Part shown: positions 1-12,015 of the stretch, one piece after another
Layout of the letters: each line of letters opens with the position of its first letter
Position numbering within the stretch: position 1 is the first letter of the stretch
From: Symbiodinium natans
Lineage: Eukaryota > Sar > Dinophyceae > Suessiales > Symbiodiniaceae
DNA: 64,000 bases
Assembly (NCBI GenBank): GCA_905221605.1
Contig: CAJNDS010000935.1
Span: 131,001-195,000 of the forward strand
Direction of reading: 5' to 3'
Position numbers and translations under genes: made by a program
Notes under the pieces: generated by a model
What the model was told of the DNA's origin: nothing
Database searches by the model: none
Seen by the model: only the letters and a program-made list of their open reading frames with translations

Positions 1-615
1 CCCTATAAACCCTATAAACCCTATAAACCCGAAACCCAACCAGTTGATGGACGTCCTGAGTGACCGTACAACCGAGCTCTGGCCCGACGTACCTGCTCCG
101 CAAGAGGACTACAGCGCACACACGCGGGCCCCCAAACTGCCCATACTTTCGTTTAGGGTTTAGGGTTTAGGGTTTAGGGTTTAGGGTTTAGGGTTTAGGG
201 TTTAGGGTTTAGGGTTTAGGGTTTAGGGTTTAGGGTTTAGGGTTTAGGGTTTATGGATTCTCCAACAGCCAGGTTAAACTTTACTAAGAAAGGAAGCCGA
301 AACAGTTTCAAGTTCAACTATTTACTGGCTGAGAAAGATAGTCTATGGACCCAGAACCCCACGCCCCTCCAACCTCCCCACTGAGTACGAAGCTCTTGCA
401 GTTTGGGGAATCATGTGAGTGCCCCTTACAGTGGCGCAGTAGGGCGTGCTGATCCGGGGTGATTGCCATATCTATGGTTTAACTTTCCCCCTGATGGAAT
501 TAGTGGCCCTAAACCCTAAACCCTAAACCCTAAATCCTTTTTTCTGCGGTTGATGACGTAGGCTCACCGACTTCGCTTCTGGGGCCTGAGGGCCCTGCCC
601 TTCTGGGCGCAGCTT

Positions 616-749
616 GGGATGCTCCCCCTCATACTAACAGTCCTTAAGTCCTTAATAGGGATTCTAGTACCCCCTATTATAATCCCTACGGTTTAGGGTT
701 TAGGGTTGAGGGTTTAGGGTTACTAAGGACTGTTAGTACAAGGGGGAAC
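616..749. mobile_element. Foldback element, family A, with nested telomere array
   Basis: The outer arms are inverted copies of each other: GATGCTCCCCCTCATACTAA with CAGTCCTTAA follows on the left, and AAGGACTGTTAGTA then CAAGGGGGAAC on the right. AATCCC/GGGATT lies inside each arm. A short TTTAGGG array (about 690-721) splits the right arm between AATCCCTA and CTAAGGACTG. The uninterrupted copy at 62827-62921 reads AATCCCTTTAAGGACTG at that point, so the array was inserted or grew at a CCCTA-like seed. There is no coding capacity. Confidence 0.6.
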
Positions 750-1485
750 AGCTATTTTGTTTTCCAAGCGTGCAGTGTCTTGGATGATCGCCTGTCGGTG
801 CTTATCAGCTGGCCCGATGCCCGGCCTTCCACACTCAGGGTGGACTCGTTCTTGCAGAAACCCTAAACCCGAAACCCCTAACCCTAAACCCCAAACCCTA
901 AACCCCCCAGGCTCCCAAGGTGAACATCCTTTTGCCAGGCCTGTCTTGCAGAGTTCAGCAGCCTTAGGTCTGAGGTCGCGATTTGCCCTAGAGATGTTTG
1001 GGTTGCGCGTAGGCGTCGGCGGTGGTGTGTCCTTTCTGCCCCGAGGATCGGTCACGCCCCCCTTCGCAGCCTCTTGCTGATGGCTCGTGTTGCTTCTCTT
1101 CTTCTCTTAAAATTTCTCACCTGCTCCATCCCTTTTGTCTCTGGCACTCCCTCTATCTGTCTCGCTCTCGTTCTCCCCCCCCCCCCCCCCCACCCCGGCG
1201 GCACCTTTCGCGCCCGACGACTGCACGTCCTCGACGGGGCTAAACCCCTCTTCCTACTTCGAAGCCTGTCCAGAAGAAGCCATCAATTTTGCAGAAGTGA
1301 ATACCTACAAAGCGCGGCTTCGATTGTACAATCTTCGGGGTGGACTATCATGTTGGGTGAAGTGTTTTAGTGATTTGGCTAGGCCTGGTCCTGAGCCCCA
1401 TCCCTCCCCTCTTCTCTGAGATTTGGGCTTGGGGTTTCGAGCGTTTGCGGCCTCGGGCTCTTCGTTGATTTAAGAAGATCTTGGC

Positions 1486-1679
1486 ACAGTAGCCCAGTAA
1501 CCATATTTCGATAAGGGCACCCCTTTTATGAGCTTACCTTTTTTGGTTTGGTTACTTTGTACGGGAACCTTAAACCAAAACCCAAAACCCAAAACCCTAA
1601 GCCCTAAGCCCTAAGCCCTAAACCCTAAACCCTAAACCCTAAACCCTAAAAGGGAACAGGGTACCACTGGGCTACCAAG
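1486..1679. mobile_element. Foldback element, family B, with nested telomere array
   Basis: The left end is AGTAGCCCAGTAACC and the right end is GGTACCACTGGGCTACCAAG. The arms are inverted, and the shared interior is GGTTACTTT...GGGAACC...AAAGGG. A CCCTAAA array at about 1579-1650 sits inside it. Related copies lie at 5436-5556, 15163-15356, 23559-23694, 24582-24810 and 58021-58139. Confidence 0.6.
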
Positions 1680-2310
1680 AGAGGGGTGCCAATGGGAGTC
1701 CCGGACAGCGACAAGCAAGCCACAAAGCTCAGGCGAGTTGGGGTTTACGAAAGTAAGGGTTTAGGGTTTAGGGTTTAGGGTTTAGGGTTTAGGGTTTAGG
1801 GTTTAGGGTTTAGGGTTTAGGGTTTAGGGTTTAGGGCTTCGGGTTTGGGTTTTTGTTCACCCAGTTCCTTCACAAGCCCGAAGGGACCCCGGAGCTTGAA
1901 GACTTCCTGCAAACCCGAAGCAAAACCTTAAACACCCTCGAAGCCGTGAACAAAAGCCCCCGCAAGCATGAATCCTAAACCCTAAACCCTCCTAAACCCT
2001 AAACCCTAAACCCTAAACCCTAAACCCTAAACCCTAAACCCTAAACCCTGAACCCCAAAAGCCCCAACTCCAAAAGCCCCAGCTCTCCTGCGACTCCTCC
2101 GGCGCCGCGTCGTTCATCTCGTCCGCCTCCTCGTTGAGTCCCCCCTCCTCTCCTGGCATCTCAGAATCAGGCGAGGTCTGGGGCTCTATGAGGTTTAGTG
2201 GCCCTAAACCCTAGACCCTAAACCCTCCTAAACCCTAAACCCTAAACCCTAAGCCCTGGAAGAGTGGAGAGTGGAGGATTCCCAAGCTCTGGGATGAGCC
2301 TGCTAGCGGA

Positions 2311-2450
2311 CTGGGATGTTCGCCCCTTATACTAGCAGTCCTTAATGGGGATTAGAGTGCCCCCTTAACCCTAAACCCTAAACCCTAAACCCTAAACCCT
2401 CAACCCTCAACCCTCAACCCTATCGTTCGTTTCAGGGGGGAGCATCCCAA
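2311..2450. mobile_element. Foldback element, family A, with nested telomere array
   Basis: The left arm is GGGATGTTCGCCCC then TTATACTAGCAGTCCTTAAT. The right end is GGGGGGAGCATCCC. CCCTAAA/CCCTCAA repeats at about 2366-2421 lie between the arms, replacing the middle and most of the right arm. This is the second copy of the family in which telomere-type sequence occupies the interior. Confidence 0.5.
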
Positions 2451-3477
2451 GTTTCGGCTGCATGGGGCGTACCAAACATGGGCTGTGCGGGATGATCCCC
2501 GCCAGCATGGCCAGTGCTCTAAATCATGATCCCTTGGAAGGGTTTCGGGTTTAGGGTTTTGGGGTTTTAGGGTTTTAGGGTTTAGGGTTTAGTTTTTTTT
2601 TCCAGTTTCAGGTTTTGGGATCGTTTAAGGCCCCTATGATGCTTCGGAATTTATAAGGTTTGTAGGGGTGATAGGGTTTTATGGGGCTGATAGGGGTTGC
2701 ATGGCTTGCATTTGTCGGTTGTACGGCCCGAGAATTTAGGAATGGGTTCAAAGTTTTGATGCTTGTTTTCTTGACGGTTTATGGTTTTTGGGGGGGCTGA
2801 AGGGTATGAGGTTTCAGGGTTTAGGGCTTAGGCGCAGAAGGTTTCAGGGTTTAAGGGTTGAGGGGCTCAAAGGGCGTCGAATCAGCTATGTGCAACGTTT
2901 TGTTGCTGTAGCATCATACTTCCCCAGTACCCAAGGTACTGATCCCCGAACCCCCTTTCGATTCAGAATTGGAGAAGTGGGCTTACACGATTCAGGATTG
3001 GGCTGTTGGGGTCTTCGGGCGTATTTGGGTTTAAATGGAACCCTAAACCTTAACCCTAAACCCTAAACCCTAAACCCTAAACCCTAACCCTAAACCCTAA
3101 ACCTTAAACCCTAAACCCTAAACCTGGTCCTGAACATGACGGAAGTCGAGCCCCGCCTTCCTCTGGTGAGGCTGCCTTTTCTTTCGGCTTCTTCCCTTTC
3201 CCTGTCATGTCGGAAGCGGGGGGATATGTTTAGGGTTTAGGGTTTGGGGTTTAGGGCTTGGGGTTTAGGGTTTGGGGTTTAGGGTTTGGGGTTTAGGGTT
3301 TGGGGTTTAGGGTTTGGGGTACGGTTGGTTCGGGGGATTATAAGGCCTAGTAGCCCATGCTGAGATATGTATGCAGAGAACCGTTCCCGAAAACCCACCC
3401 CCTGGGCCCAACCCCTTTCCGGAATCGGAGGTGTCGAGCTTAACTGGAGGGCAGTGGGAGGTTTAGGGTTGCGCGTT

Positions 3478-3963
3478 TAGGTGTAGGTGTAGGTGTGTAG
3501 GTGTGTAGGTGTGTAGGTGTGTAGGTGTGTAGGTGTGTAGGTGTGTAGGTGTGTAGGTGTGTAGGTGTGTAGGTGTGTAGGTGTGTAGGTGTGTAGGTGT
3601 GTAGGTGTGTAGGGGTGTAGGTGTGTAGGTGTGTAGGTGTGTAGGTGTGTAGGTGTGTAGGTGTGTAGGTGTGTAGGTGTGTAGGTGTGTAGGTGTGTAG
3701 GTGTGTAGGCGTGTAGGCGTGTAGGTGTGTAGGTGTGTAGATGTGTAGGTGTGTAGGTGTGTAGGTGTGTAGGTGTGTAGGTGTGTAGGTGTGTAGGTGT
3801 GTAGGTGTGTAGGTGTGTAGGTGTGTAGGTGTGTAGGTGTGTAGGTGTGTAGGTGTGTAGGTGTGTAGGTGTGTAGGTGTGTAGGTGTGTGTGTGTGTGT
3901 GTGTGTGTGTCTGTGTCTGTGTCTGTATCTGTGTCTGTGTCTGTGTCTCTGTGTGTGTGTGTC
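3478..3963. repeat. GTGTAGGT minisatellite followed by GT/GTGTCT tract
   Basis: About fifty near-perfect copies of the 8-mer GTGTAGGT run to about 3886. (GT)n and then GTGTCT-type repeats continue to about 3963. The long minus-strand frames across it (Thr/His/Leu/Tyr repeats) are by-products of the repeat. Confidence 0.9.
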
Positions 3964-4172
3964 TGCGCAAGGAGAAGGTCCACTAGTACATGTCTAGCCT
4001 TACAAGGGGCTGGCCTTTACGCGGGGAATAGATTGCCCTGCACACGCAAGGGAAAGAACGGCCAGAAAGCTGCAAGCCCACAAACAGACCGCTGCCCCGC
4101 ATTTGTGTCGTTTGCTTGCATGGCAGTCATGGAGCTCGCGAAAAGACGAACAGCATAGAAAACCGGCGGGAG

Positions 4173-4192
4173 GTGTGAGAGAGAGACAACAA

Positions 4193-4226
<34 letters not shown>

Positions 4227-4261
4227 GAAGAGAGAGGAAGAGAGAGGGAGGATGAGAGAGA
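4173..4261. repeat. (GA)n microsatellite
   Basis: Imperfect GA dinucleotide repeats with AGAGAGAGGAAG variants. The Ser/Leu-rich minus-strand frames over it are not genes. Confidence 0.9.
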
Positions 4262-4966
4262 TAAATCCATGCTTGTACAGACTTCTCTGGATCTGCTTCC
4301 AGAGTCCTGCCACTTACCCGGCTCCACGGACAATGGTTGACGTGATGCTGTGCAGGCAAGCCCTTACCGTTAGTAGAGCCTCGCACGAGTGAGGTACAGT
4401 ACCTGTCGTGATGGTCTGTACAGGGTTGATGGTGCAGGGTTCAGGGTTTATAAGGTTTAGCCAAGTCCTAAGGTTAAGGGTTGAGAAGTTGTGAAGTAAA
4501 GTGTTGGCCAACCAGGAAGCTTACACCCTTCGGGTTTTAAGGCTTAGTGTTCAGGGTTTAGGGTTTAGGGTTTCAGGGTTTAAGGTTTAAGGTTTATTAA
4601 GGGGCCTGGCACCTGGCAGACGTCTCTTCAATATGCTTGGTATCTCTGATGATGACAACAAGCGCCCCATAACGACGAAGCCCTGTAACTTTACAAGGCA
4701 AGGAACTCGAGCCCTATGTAAACATGTAAACCTTGAACCCTAGGGTTTAGGGTTTAGGGTTTCGGGTTTCGGGTTTACCTCCCCCCCCCCTCCCCCCCCG
4801 CCCTGCGCTAAACCCCAAAACCCAAATCTCGGGTGAGTGCGGGGGGGCCTCGTCCTTTGCCCTGCAGGCGTCCCTTCCCTTTGCCTCTTCCCTTTCCCTT
4901 GCCTTTGCTTTTCCTGGCACCAGCTGGCTAAGTGCGGGGCCCAAACCAGAAACCCCGCACCCCAAA

Positions 4967-5168
4967 CCCCAAACCCAAAACCCCAAAACCCCAAAACCCC
5001 AAAACCCCAAAACCCCAAAACCCCAAAACCCCAAAACCCCAAAACCCCAAAACCCCAAAACCCCAAAACCCCAAAACCCCAAAACCCCAAAACCCCAAAA
5101 CCCCAAAACCCCAAAACCCTAAAACCCCAAAACCCCAAAACCCCAAAACCCCAAAACCCCAAAACCCC
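4967..5168. repeat. CCCCAAAA 8-mer array
   Basis: About 25 copies of CCCCAAAA (TTTTGGGG on the other strand) with a single CCCTAAAA variant near 5116. It follows a short CCCCAAA/CCCAAA transition, so it looks like an expanded derivative of the 7-mer telomere-type repeat. The Lys-Pro-Gln-Asn and Gly-Phe-Trp frames are repeat translations. Confidence 0.9.
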
Positions 5169-5288
5169 AAGTCCTAACAACCCTTCACTAAACCCTCAGC
5201 CGCATCGAAGAACCGACGTTCAGGGCTCTTAAGTCTACTTCAGTCGTGGGAACATTTGCCGGAAGGCCATGGCGGCCAAGATACCCCA

Positions 5289-5584
5289 CACTTGGCAGCG
5301 CTTTTGACTTAGTAAGTCTACTTGGTATCCCCTAGAAACCCTATTAAACCCTAAACCCTAAACCCTAAACCCTAAACCCTAAACCCTAAACCCTAAACCC
5401 TAAACCCTAAACCCTAAACCCTTACGAACCCTGCTTCTTGGTAGCCCAGCAACCATCTTATAAGAAGAAGGGTACCCCTGTTTTGGGGGTTGGTTACTTT
5501 ATAAAGGAAGCCCAGAACCAAAACAAAGGTAAGGGTACCACTCTGGGCTACCCAGGCTTACTAAGTCAGAGGGGCTTCCAAGCA
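5289..5584. mobile_element. Nested foldback elements: family D split by a telomere array and a family B copy
   Basis: The left half of a family D element (CTTTTGACTTAGTAAGTC then TACTTGGTATCCCCTAG) ends at about 5345 and runs straight into a CCCTAAA array (5338-5425). A complete family B element follows (5436-5556; ends TTGGTAGCCCAGCAACC and GGGCTACCCAG). Then comes what looks like the right end of family D (CTTACTAAGTCAGAGGGGCTTCCAAG, about 5557-5583). GCTT directly flanks the B copy on both sides. The intact D element at 57122-57242 is the model for this reading. Confidence 0.45.
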
Positions 5585-6879
5585 AGCCCTGAGCACGGGG
5601 GTTTAGGGTTTAGGGTTTAGGGTTTAGGGTTTAGGGTTGAGGGTTGAGGAATGCCGCCTTCGTTTCACTTGGGGCCCCCGGCTTCTTCACAGGCTGCTCC
5701 ACTGCAGCAGTCAGCTTCTCGGGCACATCCGGTCCTCGCGCGGGGCTGGTGTGGCGCGTGGGGGGGGGGGGGTTTAGGGGGGTTCAGGAACCCTAAACCC
5801 TAAACCCTAAACCCTAGAATGCTTGGTTTGGGGTTTAGGGGTTTAGGCATGCCCGCGAACCGTTGTCGTGCCTAGGCCCACGACTCAAGGATTATGTGTA
5901 TGGGCAGCAGTGGGTTTAGGGTTTAGGGTTTAGGGTCTAGGGTTTAGGGTTTAGGGTTTAGGGGTTAGGGTTTATGGTTCAGGGTTCACCGACCACATCC
6001 ACAAGCATGAACTGTGTACGACCATCCAAGATTATTTCATCCACCCCGACCCTGTCTAAGTGATTTTGAGAGGTGACGAAAATGGGCAAAAAGGGACCCT
6101 GACTTAGAGACCTACCCAAAAAGGGGGCCAGGGGAAGGGGTCCTCCCGCATTGCCACCCAGCCCGACAAGCCGTACGTAATCCCAGCCCAAACCCTAAAC
6201 CCCACACCCTAAACACCCTACCCCCTAAAAACCCTAAACCCTAAAAGCTAAACCCCTAAAAACATCAACCCCTCAACCCCTAAACCCCAAACCGCTAAAC
6301 CCCTCCACCCCTACACCCTAAACCCTAAACTCTAAACCCTGAACCCTGAAAAACAAACAAAACCTAAACAACCTCAACCCCTCAACCCCTAAACCTCCGA
6401 ACCCTAAACCCCTACGCCCCTACACCCTAAACCCCTAAACCCTAAACCCCTTGGAGACTCCTCCGAAGCCTTCCAGAAGCTCGGGTCCTGCTTCAGCCGT
6501 TGGGGTCACAAGGCTTGTCACAAGGCGTGAAAGGAGTGAAGAGTTCTGGGTTTAAGGGTGTCATCCCTACCTCAACTACCCAAAACCCACATTTTTGTAG
6601 GCTCTTGGTACAAATCCCCTTATAAGACTCTTGGGAACCCTACAAAAAAGTAGGCTTTGGGTTCTTAAGGTAACTCTCAACGCACGGTGCTGAAGCCACG
6701 CTCGCAATTCTGTCGCAGAGAAACATGTATAGGTGGCCTCCATGACTGTGGCATCAGCCGCAGTCCAGTTTCCTCCACGTAAAGAGGGGCCACCATAGCA
6801 AGGAGCGCTCTGTTCTGCACGGTGCCTATACCAGGTCAATCCGAAACATTGTGAGACCGTGCGTCAGGCAGCGAATGAA

Positions 6880-7800
6880 CTAAGTGCCGGAGTTTTTGAC
6901 GGTGCAACGAAGTCGGTGTAAGGCAGCAGGCACGTACCGGTTAAGGTTAATGGCTGACGCAATCTGCATTCCCTGATAGGAAAGGGCCAAGCAAATTTGG
7001 TTTGCACAGAGTCTACGGCATGCGCAATATGTGAAACAATGCGAAAGGCCTGCCAATGTAGATTCATGCAACAGGATTTGCCGGGTTGTCGCTGACACAG
7101 GCGCGAGGCGAAATACATCAGGCGGCGCGGCAGCAAAGGCCAGCACATGCTGCTGTACACATGCAGGCATGTTGCTCCATGAAGCTGCTCCACCACACAC
7201 CGGCGTGCGATGCGTCTGCGGTGCACAGTTTGCCCAGTCGCCTCCATCACCTGCTCCACCGACCACACGCACCGGAATCGTGGGATGTCGTCTGAAACAG
7301 GCTCCAATCTGCAAACGGCTGTGAAGCTCGTCAGGCAGGGGCGAGGTGGCAGGCGACACAGCACAGAAGCAGGCGTCTCTCATGTTCGAGCGGCAGGACC
7401 CAGTCCAGTCCGTGGACGTGTGGGTTCTCAGCAGGGCTCGCGCTATCCAGTTGGCACGGACGTCAACATAAATTAAGAGCGTGCCATGCGCCAGGCACTT
7501 CTGTGCTTTCGCAAGAGTGATCACCCGAAGTGGTTGCGCAGCTGTGGCATGCAGGAAGTGTCCGGACGAGCAAACAAGCACAGCGCCCGCAAGAGACACA
7601 GGCAAGGATTGGAGGCAGATCTGCTGCAGAGCAGCTGCATCAGGAGCTCGCGTGCGATCAGCAATCGATTCGGACACTTCGATGCAACAAGACTCCTCGA
7701 GGGCACGCAGTCGCAGAAGTGCACAGAGCCTCGTTGTCTCGAATGCTTCGAATAATGAATCCTGAGAAGGGGCGCAGGCAACAACCGGCAAACAAAGCAT
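6880..7800 (-). CDS. Possible host gene, unrecognised 306-residue open frame
   Basis: This is the longest uninterrupted host frame. It lies in about 1.2 kb (6640-7870) of normal-complexity sequence without telomere repeats. It has an ATG start and a hydrophobic, Cys-containing N-terminus that could be a signal peptide. The rest is Ala/Leu/Arg/Cys-rich, and I see no domain or catalytic motif. Several overlapping frames are open on both strands, as expected by chance in G+C-rich DNA, and host genes here are expected to be intron-split. The coding claim is therefore weak, but the block itself is probably unique sequence, perhaps exon-bearing. Confidence 0.22.
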   Translation of the reverse strand: MLCLPVVACAPSQDSLFEAFETTRLCALLRLRALEESCCIEVSESIADRTRAPDAAALQQICLQSLPVSLAGAVLVCSSGHFLHATAAQPLRVITLAKAQKCLAHGTLLIYVDVRANWIARALLRTHTSTDWTGSCRSNMRDACFCAVSPATSPLPDELHSRLQIGACFRRHPTIPVRVVGGAGDGGDWANCAPQTHRTPVCGGAASWSNMPACVQQHVLAFAAAPPDVFRLAPVSATTRQILLHESTLAGLSHCFTYCACRRLCANQICLALSYQGMQIASAINLNRYVPAALHRLRCTVKNSGT

Positions 7801-10800
7801 GATTTGGATGTCGGCAGAAGTTAAGGGCGCCGAGCATGCCGAAACAGGAAAGTATCGTTTCGAGGATTCTTAAGCAATAGGTAGATTTAAGTTTAGGGTT
7901 TTATGTTAGGGGCACTGCTTGGAACTCTAAACCATAAGGCACATGGCGGGTACGAAGGGCCCTAAACCCAAAAAAAAACCACATAGAACAGAACACGAGG
8001 AGTCAAGTTTTCTAGGATCCTAAGACGAGAGCTACCTCTTCTTGGTAGGGCCTGTGTTCTGACCCAGTCTTTCTCGTTAAGGATGTTTCGGGTTTAGGGT
8101 TTAGGGTATTGAGGGTATGGAGGGTTTCAGGGTATTGAGGGTATGGAGGCTTTCTGTTAATCTTCCTGAGGTGCGATCCGTTAGTCTTCCTGAGGTGCGA
8201 TCCGGCATCCCACTTGAAACATAATAAAAAGGCTTCGTGGGCCGTCATGAATCTTCGTAACTATGGCTGGACGTGCCCTAAATAAGAATCGCTGTTTATA
8301 GCCCAAGTTCCCCAAACCCTAAACCGGCCTAAACCCTAAAGCCGAAACCCTAAACCCCATGAGCCTTCAAAGAAGCCCGGCACGAGCGTTTCATTGGCGT
8401 ATAGGGTTTCTACAGGGGATACAAAGTAGACTTGCAAAGTCAAAAGTGCTTCCAAGTAGACCCTAAACCCTAAACCCTAAACCCTAAACCCTAAACCCTA
8501 AACCCTAAACCCTAAACCCTACACCCTAAACCCTAAACCCTAAACCCTAACCCAAGCTTCCCCCGAGCACGACCGAGGCGACCCATCCTTCCATGTGGGC
8601 AGTGATTTGGCGAAGCGCACAGCCCCTAGAAGCCTAGACCCTAGACCCTAAACCCTAATCCCTAAACCTACTTTCACAACTACCGACTTCCCACGAACAA
8701 GAACCCCTAAACCCTAAACCCCAAACCCCAAGCCCTAAACCCAAGGATCCGCATCCCCCTAATTCCACAGACACAGAACACCAAAATTCAGGTAAGGCTT
8801 GCTGCCTGCAAGAAAAAACGCTAAACCCTTAACCCTAAACCCTAAACCCTAAACCCTAAACCCTAAACCCTAAACCCTAACCCCTAACCCCAAACCCTGA
8901 ACCCTAATCCCTGAATCCTTGTAATTACTTGTTAAACAAGTGGGGTTCTGAACAACCCTAAACCCTAAACCCTAAACTCTAAACCCTAAACTTAAACCCT
9001 AAACCCTAAACCCTAAACCCGGACCTCTGTACTTTTTGTAAAGTGGGGTTCTGAATAGGATAGAAAGAACCACAAAGACTTGGGAGCATCGAATTGGACT
9101 CACCGGGTAGGGGCTCTGTGGGGTTAAGGGCTCGCGTTGATGCGTTGAAGCAACGTTTGCCACTGTTTGCTGATAAGAACCCTCCGAAAAATCTGAAAGT
9201 ATTCTTCCTATGAGCGCAAATCATTGGCTTTCATTTTTTGGGTGGGGGTTCTTAAGCAAAGAGTCGCTACCTACCCTAAACCCTAGGGGCAATATAGGGA
9301 CTATCTTTATCTTTTCCTTCTGGCTGGTTTTAAGCAAACTGTAGCTACTAACCCTAAACCCTAAACCCTAAACTCTAAACCCTAAACCCTAAACTCTAGA
9401 CTCTAAACCCTAAACCCTTAAGCAAATTGTAGCCTGTTCCGAAGCTGCCCTGTGGAGGCTCTGGCACTTTAAGGGTTGAGGGCTTAGGGCGTAACTGCCT
9501 GAACAACGCTGGCTGCACTCCGAGCCCCCCTAAACCCTAATTACACCCTAAACCCTAAACCCTAAACCCTAAGCCCTAAGCCCTAATCCCTAAACCCTAA
9601 ACCCTAAACCCTAAACAAAGCCTTTTGCCCACCCACAACCCAACCAAACCAACGCACCGCCTGCCTGGAATCTCCCGTTCCGGGAAAGGGAAGCGCTGCA
9701 GGCCTTGGCATGACTGCTGACTGGGAATCGGGGAGCTTTAAAAAGTAGGTTTAGGGTTTAGGGTTTAGGGTTTAGGGTTTAGGGTTTAGGGTTTAGGGTT
9801 TAGGGTTTAGGGTTTAGGGTTTAGGGTTTAGGCATTAGGGTTTAGGGTTTAGGGTTCTGGCCACACCTCATCTTTGCTTGAGGGTAACCTGAGGGTATGT
9901 ATCATCAGCCGGACATTGAGTTAGAAGAATCTGCAACAAGACGATGACCAGTTGTACCCAACGGTACCCTATCTGATTCTAACTAGCCATGCAACTTCAA
10001 AAACGCCCAGCAGCTCGGGAGACATATAGACCAACTGAATTTGATGCTGTTGGGTGGCTGCGCCGGGGGGGTTGTTGCAACTATTGCGGCGGGGGAGACT
10101 CGAGCCCTAAACCCTCATCGCCAGACCCGAAATCAACCCCCCCGAACCCTGAACTTAAGGTTTCGGGCCTTTCGGGCTTCGCTCTCAGGCATGCTTTGAC
10201 GTCTGGGGCTCCTGTATCCTGTATACCCTGAAGCTTGAACACCGCGCATCTCGCAAGTTAAAGCTGACCTTCCAGCCCAATTGCGGAGAAGGACGTCTCA
10301 ACTACTGGGCGCGCTGCACTCGCAAGCAGCTCGTACAATCCACCGCTCGCGTGCTTCCTTCGCCAGCAAGCTTTGACCCAAGCCCCCTCCCCCCCCACCC
10401 AACTTGTCCGGCTTCCTGGTGTGCGCCAGGAAGACGTAGAAAGAAAGGGTGACGTGGTGCGACTGAGGATGCCAGTAACCCCTAAACCCTGAACCCTGAA
10501 ACATCCTGAAACCTCTAGCAACCCTTAAGCAAAAAACCCTCCCTAGCAACCCCTAGCAAACCCTAAGCCCTAAACCAAAAACCCCTAAAACCCTAGCAAC
10601 CCCCCAAGCCCAAAACCCTGAGACTTTGCGCCTGCTTGGACAACAGGAGGGCAAGGTGGCGGACCTCGAGTTGGTATGTTGTTTTAGGGTTTAGGGTTTA
10701 GGGTGCAGGGTTTGGGGTTGTTTGGGGGTGGGGGGGGTGGTTTCAGGGGGGGGGGGGGGGCTTCGGGAACTTTTAGGGTTTAGGGTTTAAGGTTTTGGGT

Positions 10801-11934
10801 AGGGTCTGGTTTCGGATGGGACCTGGTGTGGGCAGGGAGAGCGTAAAACTTAGGGTCGGGGTTGGCTCCGGAGTTCTAGCGTTGGGCTTTAGGGTTTAGG
10901 GTTTAGGGTTTAGGGCTAGGGTTTAGGGTTAGAGTTTAGAGTTTAGGGCTTGGGGCTTAGGGTTTAGGGTTGAGGGTTGAGGGTTCAGGGTGCTGAAGCC
11001 GATGAGAGTTCGTTGAAGATAACATCGGATAACTTTACAGATCTCAGTCACGAGCACAAACTGTTTCATGAAGGGCAGTGGCTGTCCCTAACCATGAACT
11101 CCAGGTTTGTTTAGGGTTTAGGGTTTAGGGTTTAGGGTTTAGGGTTTAGGGTTTAGGGTTTAGGGTTTAGGGCTTAGGGTTTAGGGTTTAGGGTTTAGGG
11201 CTTAGGGGTTAGGGTATTCTTCGATGTTGCCGATGGGGAGATCTACCTGATCTTTCATCCTTGACATGTTCTGTGGATTTTTGAAGCGCAAGCTGAACCC
11301 AATACACTCTAAATGCCGAACCTGAAACCCTAAACCCTAAACCCTAAACCCTAAACCCTAAACCTCAGTGAGAACTGCCCATGTGCGGGAGAAGGGGCAG
11401 TGTGCAGGCAAGTCATCCAGGTCACCCCACCTCGAGATGCTCCGCCCTCTTAGGGTGATTACATCTTGGCTGCACTCAGGAGGGTAGCTATAAATTAAAC
11501 TTTTAGCTGCCTTACTAAGAAACCCAATAAACCCAAAAAAGGTAAGGATCTAAAGTTACGGTAAGGTACCACAAAGACATGGTTCGTTACTCCCATAAGG
11601 GCTCTCAATTCGGGGAACCCTTTTTGTAACCCTTTAAAACCCAAGGACGCCTAACTTCAGAACCCTTTGCAGAACGCAAGGGACCATATTCAGGGACCAC
11701 GTAACTTCCCTTGGATGCTTTGGGGACTCCAGGGTTGGGGTCTTCAGGGCTTCGGGGGTTTAACGTCTAGGCTTCTCGGTCTCAGGGCTTGGGCTTGGGG
11801 CTTGTGTTAGGGCTCAAGGTTTCCGGTATAAGGTTTTGGGGTTTCAGGGGTTTTTGTTGTAGTTTTGGAGCTTTTTGCGTTCTGTGAGGCCGGTCAATCA
11901 ATTGAAAGAAGAAAGGAATGTGAACATCTATGTA

Positions 11935-12015
11935 CACATATATATATATATATATATATGTGAATATATATATATATAGATGTACATATATAGATATGTA
12001 CATATATATATATAC
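11935..12015. repeat. (TA)n-rich microsatellite
   Basis: TATATA runs interleaved with TGTACATA. The Tyr/Ile-rich frames across it are repeat translations. Confidence 0.85.

Larger units (their letters stand above)
1..6640. repeat. Telomere-type repeat mosaic, left flank
   Basis: No gene is supported in this stretch. It alternates 50-300 bp of unique or foldback sequence with arrays of TTTAGGG or CCCTAAA in both orientations. The clearest arrays are at about 152-252, 1756-1837, 1976-2048, 3056-3125 and 5338-5425, and degenerate CCCTAAA-like sequence runs through 6190-6450. Open frames here read through these repeats or microsatellites in low-complexity form. By analogy with the gene at 23039-25891, parts of this stretch may be intronic, with short exons between the repeats that I could not delimit. 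Confidence 0.7.

Noticed and set aside
3478-3886. Regular short repeats as a possible CRISPR array
   Set aside because: The units are contiguous 8-mers with no spacers, in a eukaryotic genome.
3440-3983. Two long minus-strand frames rich in Thr, His, Tyr, Leu and Pro
   Set aside because: They are translations of the GTGTAGGT minisatellite; all frames are open because the 8-mer lacks stops.
4740-5232. Gly-Phe-Trp and Pro-Lys-Gln-Asn repeat proteins on both strands
   Set aside because: Translations of the CCCCAAAA array, open in every frame.
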